This document shows positions 37,906-52,385 of a stretch of 64,000 nt of DNA, in pieces; position 1 is the first letter of the stretch; every line of letters starts with the position of its first letter. The notes under the pieces were generated by a model, which ran no database searches, was not told the DNA's origin, and worked only from the letters and a program-made list of their open reading frames with translations. A program made the translations under genes and the position numbers. This DNA comes from Atrina japonica (lineage: Eukaryota > Mollusca > Bivalvia > Pterioida > Pinnidae), in assembly GCA_030159075.1 (NCBI GenBank), contig BROG01000049.1:595001-659000 (forward strand). Direction: 5' to 3'.

Positions 37906-38020
37906 GACCCAGTGGTTATGAACAATATTAACAATACCGAAGTTATAGTTTCACAAAAGAGGCCGAAACACATGCCCAAGACGATCGCTTCTGTTAATAA
38001 GACGTCATCAAATGACCATT
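37906..38020 (+). repeat. Dispersed family B, 5'-half fragment
   Basis: 'aatattaacaataccgaagttatagtttcacaa' and 'caagacgatcgcttctgttaataagacgtcatc' repeat the 5' half found about 450 bp upstream. The segment just before it, 'ataccctaggggacttaaacggtccaccag', recurs near 52.24 kb. Confidence 0.7.
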
Positions 38021-38215
38021 CATATATTTTCTTTAGCAAGTCTGATTGTGATTTTACAGGATACACATTGATAATTGTATTTCAGTATGCTCTTTAACAT
38101 ATTGTCGCGTGCAGAACTGAAATAGATGTCCATGTAAATTCGTGTGTCTTTTTATAATAACTACATTAAAATAAAATACATGAGAAACCTGAATTTGAAA
38201 TTATGTTACAATGGT

Positions 38216-38640
38216 TTAAAGGGGCATTCGCGCTGTTTTTTTTTTTTAATGTTTCATTTGGTCTACTTAGATTGATATGCAATAACAAAAATGAGATATA
38301 TACAGGCATAAACATTCTTATATTTCTATATATTTCGTTGAAAATTGCTTGAAATCCCTGGTTTGATAATTATTCACTTGCAAGTGATCAATATTAATCT
38401 CACTTTTTGTAAATGCATACCACACTGGACCAGACCTTATTTTCACAAAATATGTAGGGATATAAGATTATGTGTGTCTGTGTATAGCTCTTGTTTGTTA
38501 TTGTTATTATTACAAGTAGTAAAAGTAGAAATAAAGGTAACTGTTTGTACATCAGGTATAGATAGTGAAAGTAGAAAAAAATTGAAATATCGTTTTGGAC
38601 GAAATAGTAAACACAGCAAGTAGATTTTGCTATAACTTTA
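38216..38640 (-). mobile_element. Family A foldback MITE
   Basis: The left end TTAAAGGGGCATTCGCGCTG is close to consensus. The arms carry 'gagatatatacaggcataaacattctta' and 'tgtgtatagctcttgtttgttattgtta'. The core reads 'accacactggaccagaccttattttcac' (minus orientation). The right terminus is decayed after 'aaacacagca', so the end is approximate. Confidence 0.75.
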
Positions 38641-40114
38641 GGCAAAAAACTATATAACGGAAAAAAATACCACAGTTCGACATTGAGTCACACGAGTTTA
38701 ATTTAGTGTACATAAAGGAACTCACAAAGCGTCCTGGGCGACGCAACTTTTTTTTTTTTGGACCCCGAACGTCTTAATTGTTGGCAGGTAATTTTCAAGA
38801 CAATATAACTGTCATGTTTTTAGTTTTGATTTACCACGAGTTTTACCAAAAAGAAAAAAAAATGATACAACAATTTCATCGGTGATTTTTGTCATATTAA
38901 ATTCGGTACTAGGATGAAAAGTAAAAATTACAGATACAAATTTTAACTGTAGCTCCGTCACACGTTTACAGAACTTAATTCAATTTGTCATGTGACATTT
39001 ACATACGCCAGCCAGTCAAAATTGATAAACATGCATCCAGAATGATTGATGAATATTTATCTTCTCAATCAATTTCTGCGCATGACCGCTGAAAAGTGTT
39101 ATGTAAAAACTTCATGTTGTTTGGTCCTAATGAACCAATACCTAGTGAGGGACTATCTTGTCTGTAGCGAACGAAATGATTCAAGCTGATAAGTGTTTAC
39201 TCCTATGCAAGCATTTACAGATAGGGGTGAATGAATAGTGATACGGTGTCTTGAAAAAACCGATCTCGAATTACGCCGTGTCTAATTATGCAGAATCAAT
39301 CTTCGATGGTCATAAATCAAGATCTCTGATATGCAAATGAATGTACAAAGTAAATCGAAATAATCCAGATGATCTATTAAAATCGCCAGTAATTCAACAA
39401 ATGTTCTGAAGAGAAACGAGTCCAAAAGTAATCAGATGTATCTATACTGATATTCATTTGGGCTTCGAATTTAAATTTGGATCAAAAGAAAAGTTATCAC
39501 AATATATTCCTGGGCTATTTTTCAATTGTGACAGATCTTTTTGATTAGTAGTACGTCACTGGAAGCTCCCAATAGTCTTGGTATATCTGGTTTTGTATCT
39601 GAATCAAATGAAACGGCGTGGTGCCGCTGTTATTGAAAACCTAGGATTAAAACCAGAAAACAATGCAAACGCTATAGACGGATGTATGAAATAAACTATT
39701 CAGTGCTACTGAGCGTCTAGAATTACTTGTTAAACTTGAAATAAAACATTCTCGTATTTTTGTTTCGTCTCTCATTTGTAACCCCGTGTAAAGTGCATCC
39801 ACACCGAATACATTATAGGGAATATCAGTATGTGTGTACCTAAGAGTTATATGTGTTTTTAAATGTGCAGTTGTGTATAACATTGTGTGTTTTGTGTGCA
39901 CATATGTGTTCTATGCGTGTAAGTCTGATTACTGAATATAAAAAAGCAACGGAGCAGATACAAAATTTTTCAAAGTCTGATCAGTTTTAATATATCTATA
40001 GCGAATTCCATGTTCTCCATTTTTTATCACAGAAAGACTATTCAAATGACATCATTCGAGGAATGAAAAAATTGCGAAGTTAAAGATTGATCTACAAGAA
40101 AAATTCAGATTAGA
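38641..40114. other. AT-rich unique DNA, no gene seen
   Basis: A minus-strand frame at 39647-39901 reflects a CA/TG-rich patch. No other signal recognised. Confidence 0.5.
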
Positions 40115-40151
40115 ACACACACACACACACACACACACACAACACACACAC

Positions 40152-40194
<43 letters not shown>
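40115..40194. repeat. (CA)n(TA)n compound microsatellite
   Basis: CA units to 40151, then TA units from 40154. Confidence 0.95.
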
Positions 40195-40195
<1 letters not shown>

Positions 40196-40200
40196 TAAAA

Positions 40201-40320
40201 TACAGCGAACACGGATACAGCGATTTTACGGCTATAGAGAAGCAAACTTGACTTCCCTGTAGGATTCCTTAGTATTCTATACACACTTTCCGCGACTATA
40301 ACGAACATGCATATAACGAA
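40201..40320. mobile_element. Possible pogo/Tigger-like fragment
   Basis: Begins TA-CAGCGAACACGG and contains 'ggatacagcgattttacggctat' and 'actataacgaacatgcatataacgaat', typical of elements with CAGT/CAGC ends and TA sites. The second terminus is not identified. Confidence 0.3.
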
Positions 40321-40355
40321 TTTATTTTTAATAGGAAGTCATTTGTGTTCTTCTT

Positions 40356-41194
<839 letters not shown>

Positions 41195-41310
41195 TCAACA
41201 AGACGAACATTTGGAAATCTCATGCGGGATAAGGTAAGGTGTCATGAAGGAGACGGCGTCCCCTGTTAGCATGTCACAGTCGACGCAAATGTTCCATCGA
41301 AACCTCTAGA
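41195..41310 (+). repeat. Dispersed family E, copy 2
   Basis: 'catgcgggataaggtaaggtgtcatgaaggagacggcgtcccctgtt' followed by 'gtccatcg'-like sequence parallels copy 1 and the reverse of copy 3. Confidence 0.55.
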
Positions 41311-43388
41311 GTTTGGTGAATAGGACAAACTAGGCGAAAAGGTATATATTGCATAAGTCAAACATTGACTAACAATAGCATGCATATAATTGATTCCGAA
41401 ACGTTCGTAAGTGACTGACTAGAAATAATTTATTTCAAATTATCCAAAAACAACAACAGCATTGAGTCAACTCTTTGATTCCCAATAAAATATCTTAAGT
41501 GAGGTACTTTTTATCTATATTTCTGAAATGTTTCTCCAATTAGCAGAAATTGACACCATTATCTAAAATTGCATGCAATACACTGGAATAAAGTTGTCCA
41601 GTTTCAGAACAAAAATGTGTTTTCTTCTTAAAATCATAAAAATGGTTAGATGAGCTTGAGAATTATGTAAATTTGGTGACTCCGAGTTCTGATTATCAAA
41701 ACCATTTGTTCAAATGTGCAAGTACCAGTATAGGTACAATATATTGAAGTATACGTCTCACTTAAAACCAGAAAGCAGAAATTACCACAATCTGACATTA
41801 TGTACTGTGATGAAAAAGGACTTACATTTCGTTTAAGTACCAAATTTTTCGACCATATAAGAACGTGCTAATCGATGTGCCGCAAATTTTGATTTTCGCC
41901 ATTGACTAAGACCGTGAATTCTATTTTGATTTTGATTTTTGTTGTATGCCTTACTCAACAATGTTCCAGTAATATTGTAAATATTATTTAGGGAAATATT
42001 CAAGTCGGACCCTAAATAAAATCACATAATCGTGCTTCCAAGAAGGATAATCTACCGATCGGAGTAAGAAAAAACAGAGAGAATAAACCAACAGACTCAG
42101 ATACCAAATTGTTCATATTAAGGATGGCTATGCGACAATATACGATTCCGGTAAACATTGGGCAAACACGGGAGTCCTGCGATGAGTCTTGTGTCATGGA
42201 AGAGTAAGCATTAATTTTTGACAAGTCACATTAATTAATACTTACAGTATATAATAATAATAATAACATATTAAATCAATATTGGGCATTTCTATATCAT
42301 TTTCAGTTATATTTTAGAGATGGAAAAAATAAGAAATTTGTGCCTTCTAGAAAACATTTTCTGTTCATCCAGATATTTGATATTTGATAAATATGGTTTA
42401 TATAAAAACATTGTCAGTTTTCCAGAACGTCTTTCATAACAATTCGTTGAGTACAGTCTTCTTTCTTGATTGAAATTGAAAAAACACAGGGAATCGAATC
42501 TGTGTTAGAAAAGGAAAACAGAATCGCAGGATCTCTTCGAGATCGACAATAACAAGCACATGTGTGCGACACAAATCGATATCATAAGAGTACCTAAATC
42601 GTGTATGTATTATTACCGAAATTATCTTCTGTACAATTATTCATAAAATACAATCGTAAAACTTAGTTTTTTTAGTTTGCAAAGATCTATCATTGGAAGA
42701 AAACGTGGCGTTTTCCTGTTAACTCTTTTCATGTGTCTTGTTTGAGCAGTATTGATTGAAAGTAGGCTCCTAAACAATTCCAGGATCACAAATCTTTAAC
42801 TTAAATTTGCATTTTAACACGAGTATATATTGTATCTGTTTTAAGTAGATTAAAGTTTGTAGCATTCACGATATTCAAGAAAACTATTGAATTTAATATA
42901 TATTATACCTGTTAGTCAATGCGCCATCTTGGATTTTATCTTTAAATAAACAGGTGACGTGTTGCCTCACCTTGTAAAAATATAAGAAATTTAGTGAGCC
43001 TACATTTCTACCACAAATTTAGATATCCGAGGAAAGGATTCTGTTTATACAGACAAATTAGAACAGGTTATAGATATTTCAGTTCCGCTTTTGGCATCCG
43101 TACGGATTCCACTCCAAAATTAGATATTATATCAAATTTTAAACGTTTTCATTTTTTAATTATTACAATTGTATAAGCTTAAGAAATTTGACCTCAATAA
43201 AGAGGTATTTTATTATTTCTTTTTGCTACAGGACAAAAGAAAAATAACAATAAACAAGACGAGAATCATTTTCATAATGCACCAGCGTATAACAAAAGTA
43301 GCTGTAATGTGGCATAGTGTATCTAAACAATCCAAAACAAATCACAGTAGTGGATTTTCATTGTTATACCACGTTTGGTAAAAGTACA
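41311..43388. other. AT-rich unique DNA with a short family E fragment
   Basis: At about 42135-42180 'acgattccggtaaacattgggcaaacacgg' matches one edge of family E. No gene is supported. Frames at 41646, 42012, 42994 and 43169 lack motifs. Confidence 0.45.
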
Positions 43389-43574
43389 TACAATCAAACC
43401 CTATTGTATTTCTACCTGTTACATTGGGATTTCTCCCTCTTTATTTGAATTGATTTTAATTTCACGCCCAGATTTCTGTATGACCTTTATATACCGTCTA
43501 TTTTTAATTCCTTGTCTATTTCAACGATTAAAGTCCACCTCTTTTCGATTTCAAAATATACGGGTTCGACTGTA
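43389..43574. mobile_element. pogo/Tigger-like MITE, about 186 bp
   Basis: Left end TACAATCAAACCC and right end ATACGGGTTCGACTGTA are imperfect inverted repeats bounded by TA. The interior has no coding capacity and shares words with the 4.44-kb remnant ('cctgttacattg', 'tatttgaa'). Confidence 0.65.
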
Positions 43575-44358
43575 TTTCATTATTACGTTTTCGTCCTTGC
43601 ACGTTTTGGAACTAATACTTTTTGTTTCTTGTAATATATCTTAATAATGACACTTACATGAAAACTGACACCTGTGTTTCATACTTCCATAACAAAATCA
43701 CTGAATTGATTTTATGGAATCAGATTTTACACTTAAAATTGCGTTTCCATCAAGTTTGCAAATTTCATATTTTACATTAAAAGTGATGGTTGAAAGAACT
43801 TTTCCAAAGTTACAACTGTGAAATCACTTTGAGATCGACAGTAACAAGACTCTCTCAACGTTGTATTAAAACATGATAATTAAAAATGTCACGGAAATAC
43901 GTATCCATTTCTTATGGAACCAATTTACACCGGAAGTAACTGAATCGACACGCGCTACGACGGAAGTTACTTCAACTATTGAATGTTTATTTGCTAGCTG
44001 TTGATCTTTGGGTGGATAAAACATGCAAATTAATCATGATCAATTTCAGGTGTTTGTTTGTTGTCTCTTAAAAGCAATCATGGTTTAGGGAAAGTACAAA
44101 CTAAGTTGAAATGCAATCTTAACCTTGTCATAAAAGTGTTCTACCCTAAAGGTTATAAGAACAGACAGGATGGATGTTTTGAACCATTATATGTATGTAT
44201 CACTAGATGTCAAAGAACGCATATACTACTGGAGTTATAAAATTACTTTACAATCATTGTTACCATTAACAATAGGATAACATAAGAATTTGGAGAAAAC
44301 TTAAAATTATACAAGTTTTATTCAACGTAACAGACATGTAAATACATAACATTATATG
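43575..44358. other. AT-rich unique DNA, no gene seen
   Basis: Nothing recognised. Confidence 0.5.
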
Positions 44359-44732
44359 TTAAGGGGGCATTAACTGTGTATACCAATATATTATTTCCAT
44401 TTTTATCTACTTTCACTACTTATAGTTGATGTACAAGATCAAATAAAAGCTAATACACATTCATACAAAAACTGTCTATATAGTTTGTGAAAATAAGTTT
44501 AGGTCTAGTATGGTATTCATATAAAAATAGTTAGGTTAAGTTAATCGATTGGAATTGCAAATCTAAAAGTGCCAAACCTAGGTTTCTTAGACATTCTCGA
44601 ATAATATATAGGAATTAGAGAAATTGTTATCCCTGTGTAGATCTCTTTTATATATTGTATATCAATCTAAGTATTAAAAAGAAGAAACTTCTTTTTTTGG
44701 GGGGGGGGGGAATCACAGCCAATACCCATTTA
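44359..44732 (+). mobile_element. Family A foldback MITE
   Basis: Left end TTAAGGGGGCATTAACTGTG, decayed right end CACAGCCAATACCCATTTAG. The core 'aagtttaggtctagtatggtattcatata' and 'ccaaacctaggtttctta' match the plus orientation. Includes a G12 run at 44700-44710. Confidence 0.8.
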
Positions 44733-45341
<609 letters not shown>

Positions 45342-46607
45342 ATGTGTGGTCAAAGTTTTATACAATATCATTTCTCCAACAAGACATGTTATAGAAAAAG
45401 AAAAAAATAAGAACATTTTATACAAACGTTAAAACCAAAACTAAACAGACTGGTATAATAATCCCCCAATATTATGACGGCATAGATAGGTTATTTTCGT
45501 GCTATGACGTCGTCATATTTTGTAAAAATGAATACAATGTAAATCAACTGAAGAGACAAACAATGAAAGCACTCATGCTTTTTGCTCAATGATATCTGTA
45601 TTTCTACATTTCCATACATCTACAGGGCACCGAGAACTAAGTAGAACCAAAACCTGAAAACAAAAGTGAAATAATTTATGTATTTGTTAAACATACAATT
45701 ACTTTTAAAAGAAAAACCTAAAAGCTAAAAAAGTCCTCCCTGTATTTCAAAGAATAATTGACCGGGACGTTAATGTAGGAAAAGTGCACGACAACAGCAT
45801 TAAAGAAAGGCGAACTTCCGAATAAATTAAAACATAACCTAATTTGACGAGTGGCAGTTTTATCATGAAAGAATCTATTTGTGGACAAAATTAGTTTTCA
45901 TAATCAAAACCGTGAAATGCTTTTCACGAATGAATATTGGTAAGAATAAAACATCGACGTGTCGCTAACACAAAACCCCATTTCCTCTTCATTAATGTCG
46001 TAGTTCTAAATCATGTAAAATGTATGACTGAAGACTGAATGATAAATGGCGTGGATAAAGTGGCGAAGAACTCTCAGAAGCGAGGTGAAGTCTTTCAAAT
46101 ATTATCAGCAAAGAATTTTCGAAAACAATAATAAATGTATATTGTCACGAGATGAAGTTATGCTGTTCTTTTTTTCTTCTTCTTTTTTTTTGTTCTTGTA
46201 TGTTCTCGGTCAATGATTCTGTTTCTTCTTGGGGAAAACTCGCAAAAGTGCAATGAAGCTGAGGATAGACAGCTTCCTGCTAAGAAAGGGTAGCAACTAT
46301 GTGTACTTTTGTTTATCGTTCTGTTTCTGCCACAGAATAAGACGTTTAGAATAAAAACAAACATCAAATGTATTTGTGTGTTTAACTCGTGCAAACAAAG
46401 AATATTGCTCTTTCTGTCAGACTTTTCTTCAAAAGTTGAAGAAATATTTACCGGAAATGGTACAATACTTTAATTAAATGATCAAGGAATGCACTTGCAG
46501 TTTCTATGAAGATGTGTTTGTAATTTGACGAAAAAGGAAACACCAATCAAGTATAAAAATACACTGACCGACATGAAAAATACAATGATACATTTTACGA
46601 TTACAAA
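45342..46607. other. AT-rich unique DNA, no gene seen
   Basis: No motif in the short frames. ATGACGTCGTCAT, a CRE-like palindrome, sits near 45504. Confidence 0.45.
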
Positions 46608-46779
<172 letters not shown>

Positions 46780-46939
46780 CTGTTTCGAGTATCATGTGAT
46801 CTATGTGTTATGCAGCTTTATAACAGATTACATAAATATTTTATATGCAACACGTATAATAAATCCTAGCGACTATTTGAATGGCTGACGTGCAGCAAAC
46901 TGAACCACTTTTATTTACTACGTACGCAGACTTCATTCA

Positions 46940-47020
46940 TCTGAAGGATAGCAATGACGTCACTCCATTTATCTGAAGTTTGGCGATGGCGTCACTTGGT
47001 GTTTGTGACGTCATTTGAAC
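46940..47020. promoter_or_regulatory. Pair of perfect CRE palindromes (TGACGTCA)
   Basis: TGACGTCA occurs at 46955-46962 and 47006-47013, 51 bp apart, with a TGGCGTCACT half-site between them. TGACGTCA is the binding palindrome of CREB/ATF bZIP factors. The sites sit in a degenerate duplication marked by 'catctgaag' and 'tatctgaag'. No adjacent transcription unit is visible, so function is unknown. Confidence 0.4.
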
Positions 47021-47224
47021 TTGAAATGATGATTTAAAAATTTTGTTGTATGCTTGCCGGTAATTTTGCTAATTTCAACATCTGATAAAGTATAGCTAGA
47101 TGCAAATAATAATTTAAAATTTAGGCTAAATGTATGTATTTAAATATAAGCATTATTTATAATATGTTTTGTGCACTTATTTCTGCGCAAGTATTTTACC
47201 TATTTGGAACTATTTGATCAACTC

Positions 47225-47525
47225 AACAGAAAGGAGAATATAGCGTTTAATGTCAACGTTCCGCAAATTTTACGGTCGGTATAATACCCTTGTTTGCGAC
47301 TACTCTGTTTCACTAAGTGAAATGTTGAGTTGCGTTTTCGTTGGCGGTTGTTGATCTGTACCAATTGTGACGAGGATACACTCCTCACGTGTTTCATTGG
47401 ACTTGACTGTGAAGTCACGGCGGGTGTGACCGGTCGACAGGGGATGCTTACTCCTCCATGGCACCTGATCCCACCTTTTGGTTTCCAGAGGTCCGTGTTT
47501 GTCCATTTTTACCGGATTTGTATCC
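47225..47525 (-). repeat. Dispersed family E (bivalve-type repeat), longest copy
   Basis: Plus-strand words 'aacgttccgcaaattttacggtcggtataa', 'cacggcgggtgtgaccggtcgacaggggatgcttactcctcc', 'ggcacctgatcccacc' and 'ggtccgtgtttgtcc' match a repeat I recall from many bivalve genomes. Fragments recur at 37.3, 41.2, 42.1 and 61.2 kb. Overlapping frames on both strands (about 60-130 codons) come from the repeat and show no protein domain. Confidence 0.7.
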
Positions 47526-47737
47526 TGGACATTCTATTGATTTATACTTTGGTATCTGAAATTTTTTATATTCTTATCCTTAGTCATCAGAAAATGCCGT
47601 TTATATTGCATATGTTTGTTCACAAATCTGTCACTGATTCCATTCATATCACATTTAAGATACTCGTTATGAATTTTTCTTTTTTGCTTGCCAGAGGCTC
47701 GAAAAATGGAAAATTCATAAATGTGATATGAATGGAA

Positions 47738-47981
<244 letters not shown>

Positions 47982-47984
<3 letters not shown>

Positions 47985-48844
47985 CTTGGAATTGAAATTG
48001 AGGGAGAATTAATGCCAAGTAAACAGGGGGCAAACGAAATGGTGACGAAACGAAACACATACGTATATAACAGTTTTGATAATTATGACAATGGGTATGG
48101 AGCAGTATTGAAATAGAAAACAAATATATAATAATAGTAAAATAAACAGGAGCGATTCGAATCCATGCACAGGTGTGCATATGCTCCAATAAGGTAGCTT
48201 CCTGACCAAAATCATGCAATATAATGACGTCTGAGATTGTTCCTAAGTTGGTCGGTTAAATCAATCCAATTACTGAATTAGATGAAGTTTAGAATATGTT
48301 CCGACATAAGGACATGTCAAGTTCCATGACAAAGTACCCCGGAGCTATATCCTACGTAGACTCTTAATCCTACAGCCGAATGTATTGGAATTATATGAAT
48401 ACAAGGAAATATGGAAATCTGAGCAATGCCGGATCTCATAATATCTATTTCTGTATTAAGTGAAATTGGAATTCTGTATTCGGGTTCATTTGTTATTTTT
48501 TATACTATTTTTTTTTACCAATCTGTATCATAGATGTGATAACTATAAAACACATATTGTACAAAAAAGTCGATAAACAATTTATATTTGATATATCAAT
48601 TATCATTATTAACACAGGTGATTCAGATGGACGGCCTAAAAGGAGGTTGAACTGGCTACCCATGCAGCAGTCCTCAGCTTATCTACTCAGTTTTTCATAG
48701 CCTGTCTATATATCTTTTACAAAGGAAATCGATTCAACTTAACGATCGACAGGAAAAAAAGGTCAAAGGTTGGGACTGAATAATGTCTTTGTTATAGAAA
48801 TCATTGTTTTGTTTCATTGTTTTTAAATCAAACCAAGAAATGTT
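47982..48844. other. AT-rich unique DNA, no gene seen
   Basis: Minus-strand frames near 48009-48219 lack motifs. 'gagcgattcgaatccatgcacaggtg' near 48150 is weakly B-box-like. Confidence 0.45.
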
Positions 48845-49053
48845 CTCTTATATTGAATGGTGTTTTACCAGATTTAGGTGGAGTGCTTCAAATTTTGACC
48901 CGTGATATGGACTGACGCCAAAGCAGTGATGGTTATTTTACGTGTCATGCCTTCCATTTCTGAAGCATTTGGTATGACACAGCCCGGGAATCGAACCCGG
49001 GACGTTCCGCTTGCGAGTCGAACGCACTACCAATGAACCACTGCAAACGGTTT
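48845..49053 (-). mobile_element. tRNA-derived SINE II
   Basis: The minus strand has a head with TGGTTCATTGGTAGTGC (A-box-like) and CCGGGTTCGATTCCCGG (B box with a paired stem), then 'ggcatgacacgtaaaataaccatcactgc', 'ggcgtcagtccat' and 'ttgaagcactccacctaaatctggtaaaac'. It is the best-preserved head of this family here. Confidence 0.85.
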
Positions 49054-49323
49054 GTTATATAATTAAGAACATGCCATAGAATAGAAACTTAAAGGTGAAT
49101 CGGCGGTTTGAATGATGCATCATTAGTACACAGAGGACAATTTTAATACAAAATATATTTGACAACATAATGCTAATTTGAAATGACACAATATATGTCA
49201 TATACATCGGATGGAGACAGATATAATCGACATTGTACTTGGAAGGGATGAGCGGTCGCACTCTGCAATGCAGTTGTTGTTCTTTTGAAAGAAGAGTGCA
49301 CAGTCCGTGTGTTTTGTGAACCA

Positions 49324-49631
49324 ACTACTTGTACTTGATGTACAATAACAAATAAGAGCTATACACAGGCATAAACATCTTATATTCCTATATATTTTGT
49401 AAAAATACAGTCAAGTCCTGTATGATATTCATATGCAAATAGTAAGATTGAGTTTATCATTTGCATTGGAAAAGTATCAAACCTGGGTTTCTCAAGTTAT
49501 TTTCATAAAAAATATATAATAGGAATTTCAGATTTTTAATTCTGTGTATATATCTAATTTGTTATTGTTTATCAATCTAAGTAATTAAAAAGGAAAACAA
49601 AATTTGAAGAAAACACAGCTAATGCCCTTAA
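49324..49631 (+). mobile_element. Family A foldback MITE, 5'-truncated
   Basis: Starts inside the left arm (ctacttgtacttgatgtac). It includes 'aagagctatacacaggcataaac', core 'cagtcaagtcctgtatgatattcata' and 'aaacctgggtttctcaag', and ends CACAGCTAATGCCCTTAA. Confidence 0.8.
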
Positions 49632-50138
49632 TGCTATTTTAAGACTGCAAGACGTGATTTCTCTCAAAGTAGGCATGGCATGTCAATGATCCTATCCTGC
49701 AATGACACGAATTCATAGCAGATGTTTAAATTTGCGGTCTGTCACCGACATATATTGACATCTTTTGGAGTGAAAATAAATCATATCGAAACATTAATCA
49801 ATTATACAAGAATACGACACGATGGCGGTTAGTAAACACATTAAAGTTGTACTTTACGTAAATCGAAGAAAAGTGTTGCAAGAATGAAACTCATGATTTG
49901 AATAACCATTACATTTATATACATACTATACCGATTTAATGTATAATAAATGCCAAATTCTAGTGTTTAATTCATGGCCGTATATACATTTTAGATTTAA
50001 TGGCGGTGGAGGATTTTAATGATTGAAAAATAAAAATTAAAACAACAAAATTAAAAAGAAATTAAATCCCTTTGCAGTTTGACGAACATCCGGGGTTTTC
50101 CTTTGTGTCATATCAACGTTCCTGTCCTGTCATAAAAA
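49632..50138. other. AT-rich unique DNA, nothing recognised
   Basis: No gene or repeat identified. Confidence 0.5.
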
Positions 50139-50376
50139 AGGCCTCTCTGTCCGCATGGTTAGAGCATCACGCTTTGAACCATGGATTCCCTCACGTTTGA
50201 TCAGCGCAGGTTCGAGTCCAGGCCACTGGAAACTAAGATAAGTTTGCCAGTTTTTGTGCGGAAGGCCCTTGGTCTCTTTCCCGGCACATTGTAACCGGGT
50301 TTCTTTCTTCAACCAATAAAAACTGGCAGCCACCATATAACTGAAACAATTGTTGTGTATGGCGTTAAACACCACT
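50139..50376 (+). mobile_element. tRNA-derived SINE III, near full length
   Basis: The head GCCTCTCTGTCCGCATGGTTAGAGCATC includes an A-box-like segment. CAGGTTCGAGTCC (about 50207-50219) is the B box. The body has 'taagtttgccagttttt', 'ggcccttggtctctttcccgg' and 'aaccgggtttctttc'. The tail is 'atggcgttaaacaccac'. Confidence 0.85.
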
Positions 50377-51369
50377 GAAATTTAGAACTAAATTCATTCT
50401 GTATCATTGATTTCATAGTGGTGTAGAAAGGTACAGTTCCATCATCATATTGGATAGTGAATATAAGGATGCCATACTTCTGAGAGAGATATTTAAGCGA
50501 ATCGATAGTACGACAGTAAAGACAACAAACAAAATCGATGTATATATAATAACATTGCTGTTTTCATTTCACATATCTTCGCGATGGCCAAAAATGCCAA
50601 CAACATTGATATAATAAGTAGATTTTATACTAAAAGAAATTAATCTCGATACAGAATTTAATTTTCTATTTACCCGTTCCTAAGTCGTATCAAACCAAGG
50701 TATGTGTTTAGTGTTTTATGATGATAATTGACAATGGCACGATACGCTTACTTTAGAGTCAGCCGTCTAGATCTATTACAAGTTATAATCTGTATCACAT
50801 ATCATGAAACTTAGACAAAAAACAGAACCCTAGACCGACTGAAGATAAAAAAATATATGTGATTAACTCTAAGTTTGTTTGTCAGTAGGACTAATACTGA
50901 TTACTCGAAAAATATCTGAAACTAGTTCAGATGTCATGATAGAAATGTTAAAGCTATTATGTTACGTAAATTGATAGTGACATTCATAGTAACAAATGTA
51001 AAAAAAAAAAGAATGTGAAATCTGATAATAAGTGTTGCCACTAATACTTGGTGTTTTATCTTTAATGGTTAAATGGGATCGGTACACCTAGTGGTACAAA
51101 TTGAGCATCAATAGATTATACTAATAGTTGAATATCCACATTTTAAATGTAATTAAACTACATGCAATACTTAATAATTTAATCAATTTATACAGTCTTG
51201 ATTTTAATTGAAACCATTTAAAAGTCAATTTCTAGGCCTTTTATTTATTTATATTGTTATAAGTTTGTTTTCTTATGATCAGCTTATCCAATAACTATAA
51301 TTAGTGTCATTACATTTAGGTTTAGCATGTGACTTTGTGTCATACCTGCGTTTCTCTTTCAATAACTAA
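50377..51369. other. AT-rich unique DNA, no gene seen
   Basis: Nothing recognised. Confidence 0.5.
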
Positions 51370-51500
51370 ATATATATTTTTTAATGTCGAGCTCACCTGA
51401 TGACGTCTTACGGACAATAACAATCGTCTTGTGTACTCGTTTCGGCTTTTTGTTGTGAAACTATGATTTTTGTATTGTTCATCATATTTACGCAAACATG
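51370..51500 (-). repeat. Dispersed family B, 5'-half fragment
   Basis: The minus strand reads 'aacaatacaaaaatcatagtttcacaac', 'acacaagacgattgttattg' and 'taagacgtcatcaggtgagctcga', aligned with the other 5' halves. Confidence 0.65.
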
Positions 51501-51693
51501 AAAGTGACCTCATAACTCTGTGAACGAGCGCCCTTTCATCAAATTTCGTGAAATATTAATTTTCAGCTTTTTCTCTAGCAAAATATTCATGCTTTATAAA
51601 TTATATATAAACGTAGAATAAAAATAAAAAAAAGTTTAAGTTATTTATATTGTTTCATGTCGAAGTAATTATGACCAAATGAGCTCGATTATA

Positions 51694-51784
51694 TTAGCAC
51701 ATCGACCCCTGAAAAACATTTGACTCCTCTGTAAATTAATGACTAAGACCATTCCAAATGTGTCTTTAGGGGTGAATGAGTTTG
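51694..51784. mobile_element. 91-bp TTAA MITE (family H), decayed ends
   Basis: Left TTAGCACATCGACCCCTGA, right TTTAGGGGTGAATGAGTTTG. Same length and same inverted 'acccctga / aggggtg' termini as the 7.46-kb copy. The outer TTAA tetramers are mutated. Confidence 0.65.
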
Positions 51785-51906
51785 CAGACTGTGGCGACAC
51801 CTGTAATAAAATAAATTCGTCCTTTGTTGAACTGTATAAAGACAATGCAGATTGACACCTGAACGGACACTTTGACAAGTTTGTCATTGCAAATTTGGTA
51901 ATCATA

Positions 51907-52112
51907 TACAGTAAAACCTGTGTTTAGCGGACACTTGCCGGACTTATCAAATTGTCCGTTGTAGAGAGGCGTCCGGGTTAGGCGGTTGTCCGTTAATTTA
52001 AAAGAAACAGAAATAGTCTTAAATAACAATGTAAATCAGGTTCTAAACAAACTGTTCGTTATTGAAGGTTGTCCGCTGAATTAAGGTGTCCATCGTGGCA
52101 GATTTTACTGTA
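51907..52112. mobile_element. pogo/Tigger-like MITE, 206 bp with TA ends
   Basis: Left end TACAGTAAAACCTGTG and right end GGCAGATTTTACTGTA are inverted repeats bounded by TA. Interior words 'gcggacacttgccgg', 'ttgtccgtt' and 'ggttgtccgctgaa' are internally repetitive. No coding capacity. Confidence 0.75.
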
Positions 52113-52238
52113 TTCAGCTATTTAAAATTCGAATTCAAATATAAACCAACGGTGCCCTATACACGAAAATATGACAAATATGAGTAACAAATAATAAAAC
52201 TTGTACCGTAATACTAGTAACTGAGTTTATATATTTTA

Positions 52239-52385
52239 TACCCTCGAGGACTCAAACGGTCCACCAGCACTAGACCTGACCTTATTTTCACAAAATAAAC
52301 AGGAGTATAAGATTTATATGTCTGTGTATAGATCTTACTTGCTATTGTACATCAAATACAAGTAGTAAAAGTAGAAAAAATACAT
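52239..52385 (-). mobile_element. Family A fragment preceded by a small shared segment
   Basis: 'ataccctcgaggactcaaacggtccaccag' (also at 37.87 kb) abuts 'gacctgaccttattttcacaaaat', 'gtctgtgtatagatcttacttgctattgtacatca' and 'tacaagtagtaaaagtag', the right arm of family A. No terminus preserved. Confidence 0.65.

Noticed and set aside
47330..47731. 133-codon plus-strand open frame
   Set aside because: It overlaps the family E repeat and runs on into AT-rich sequence without any domain.
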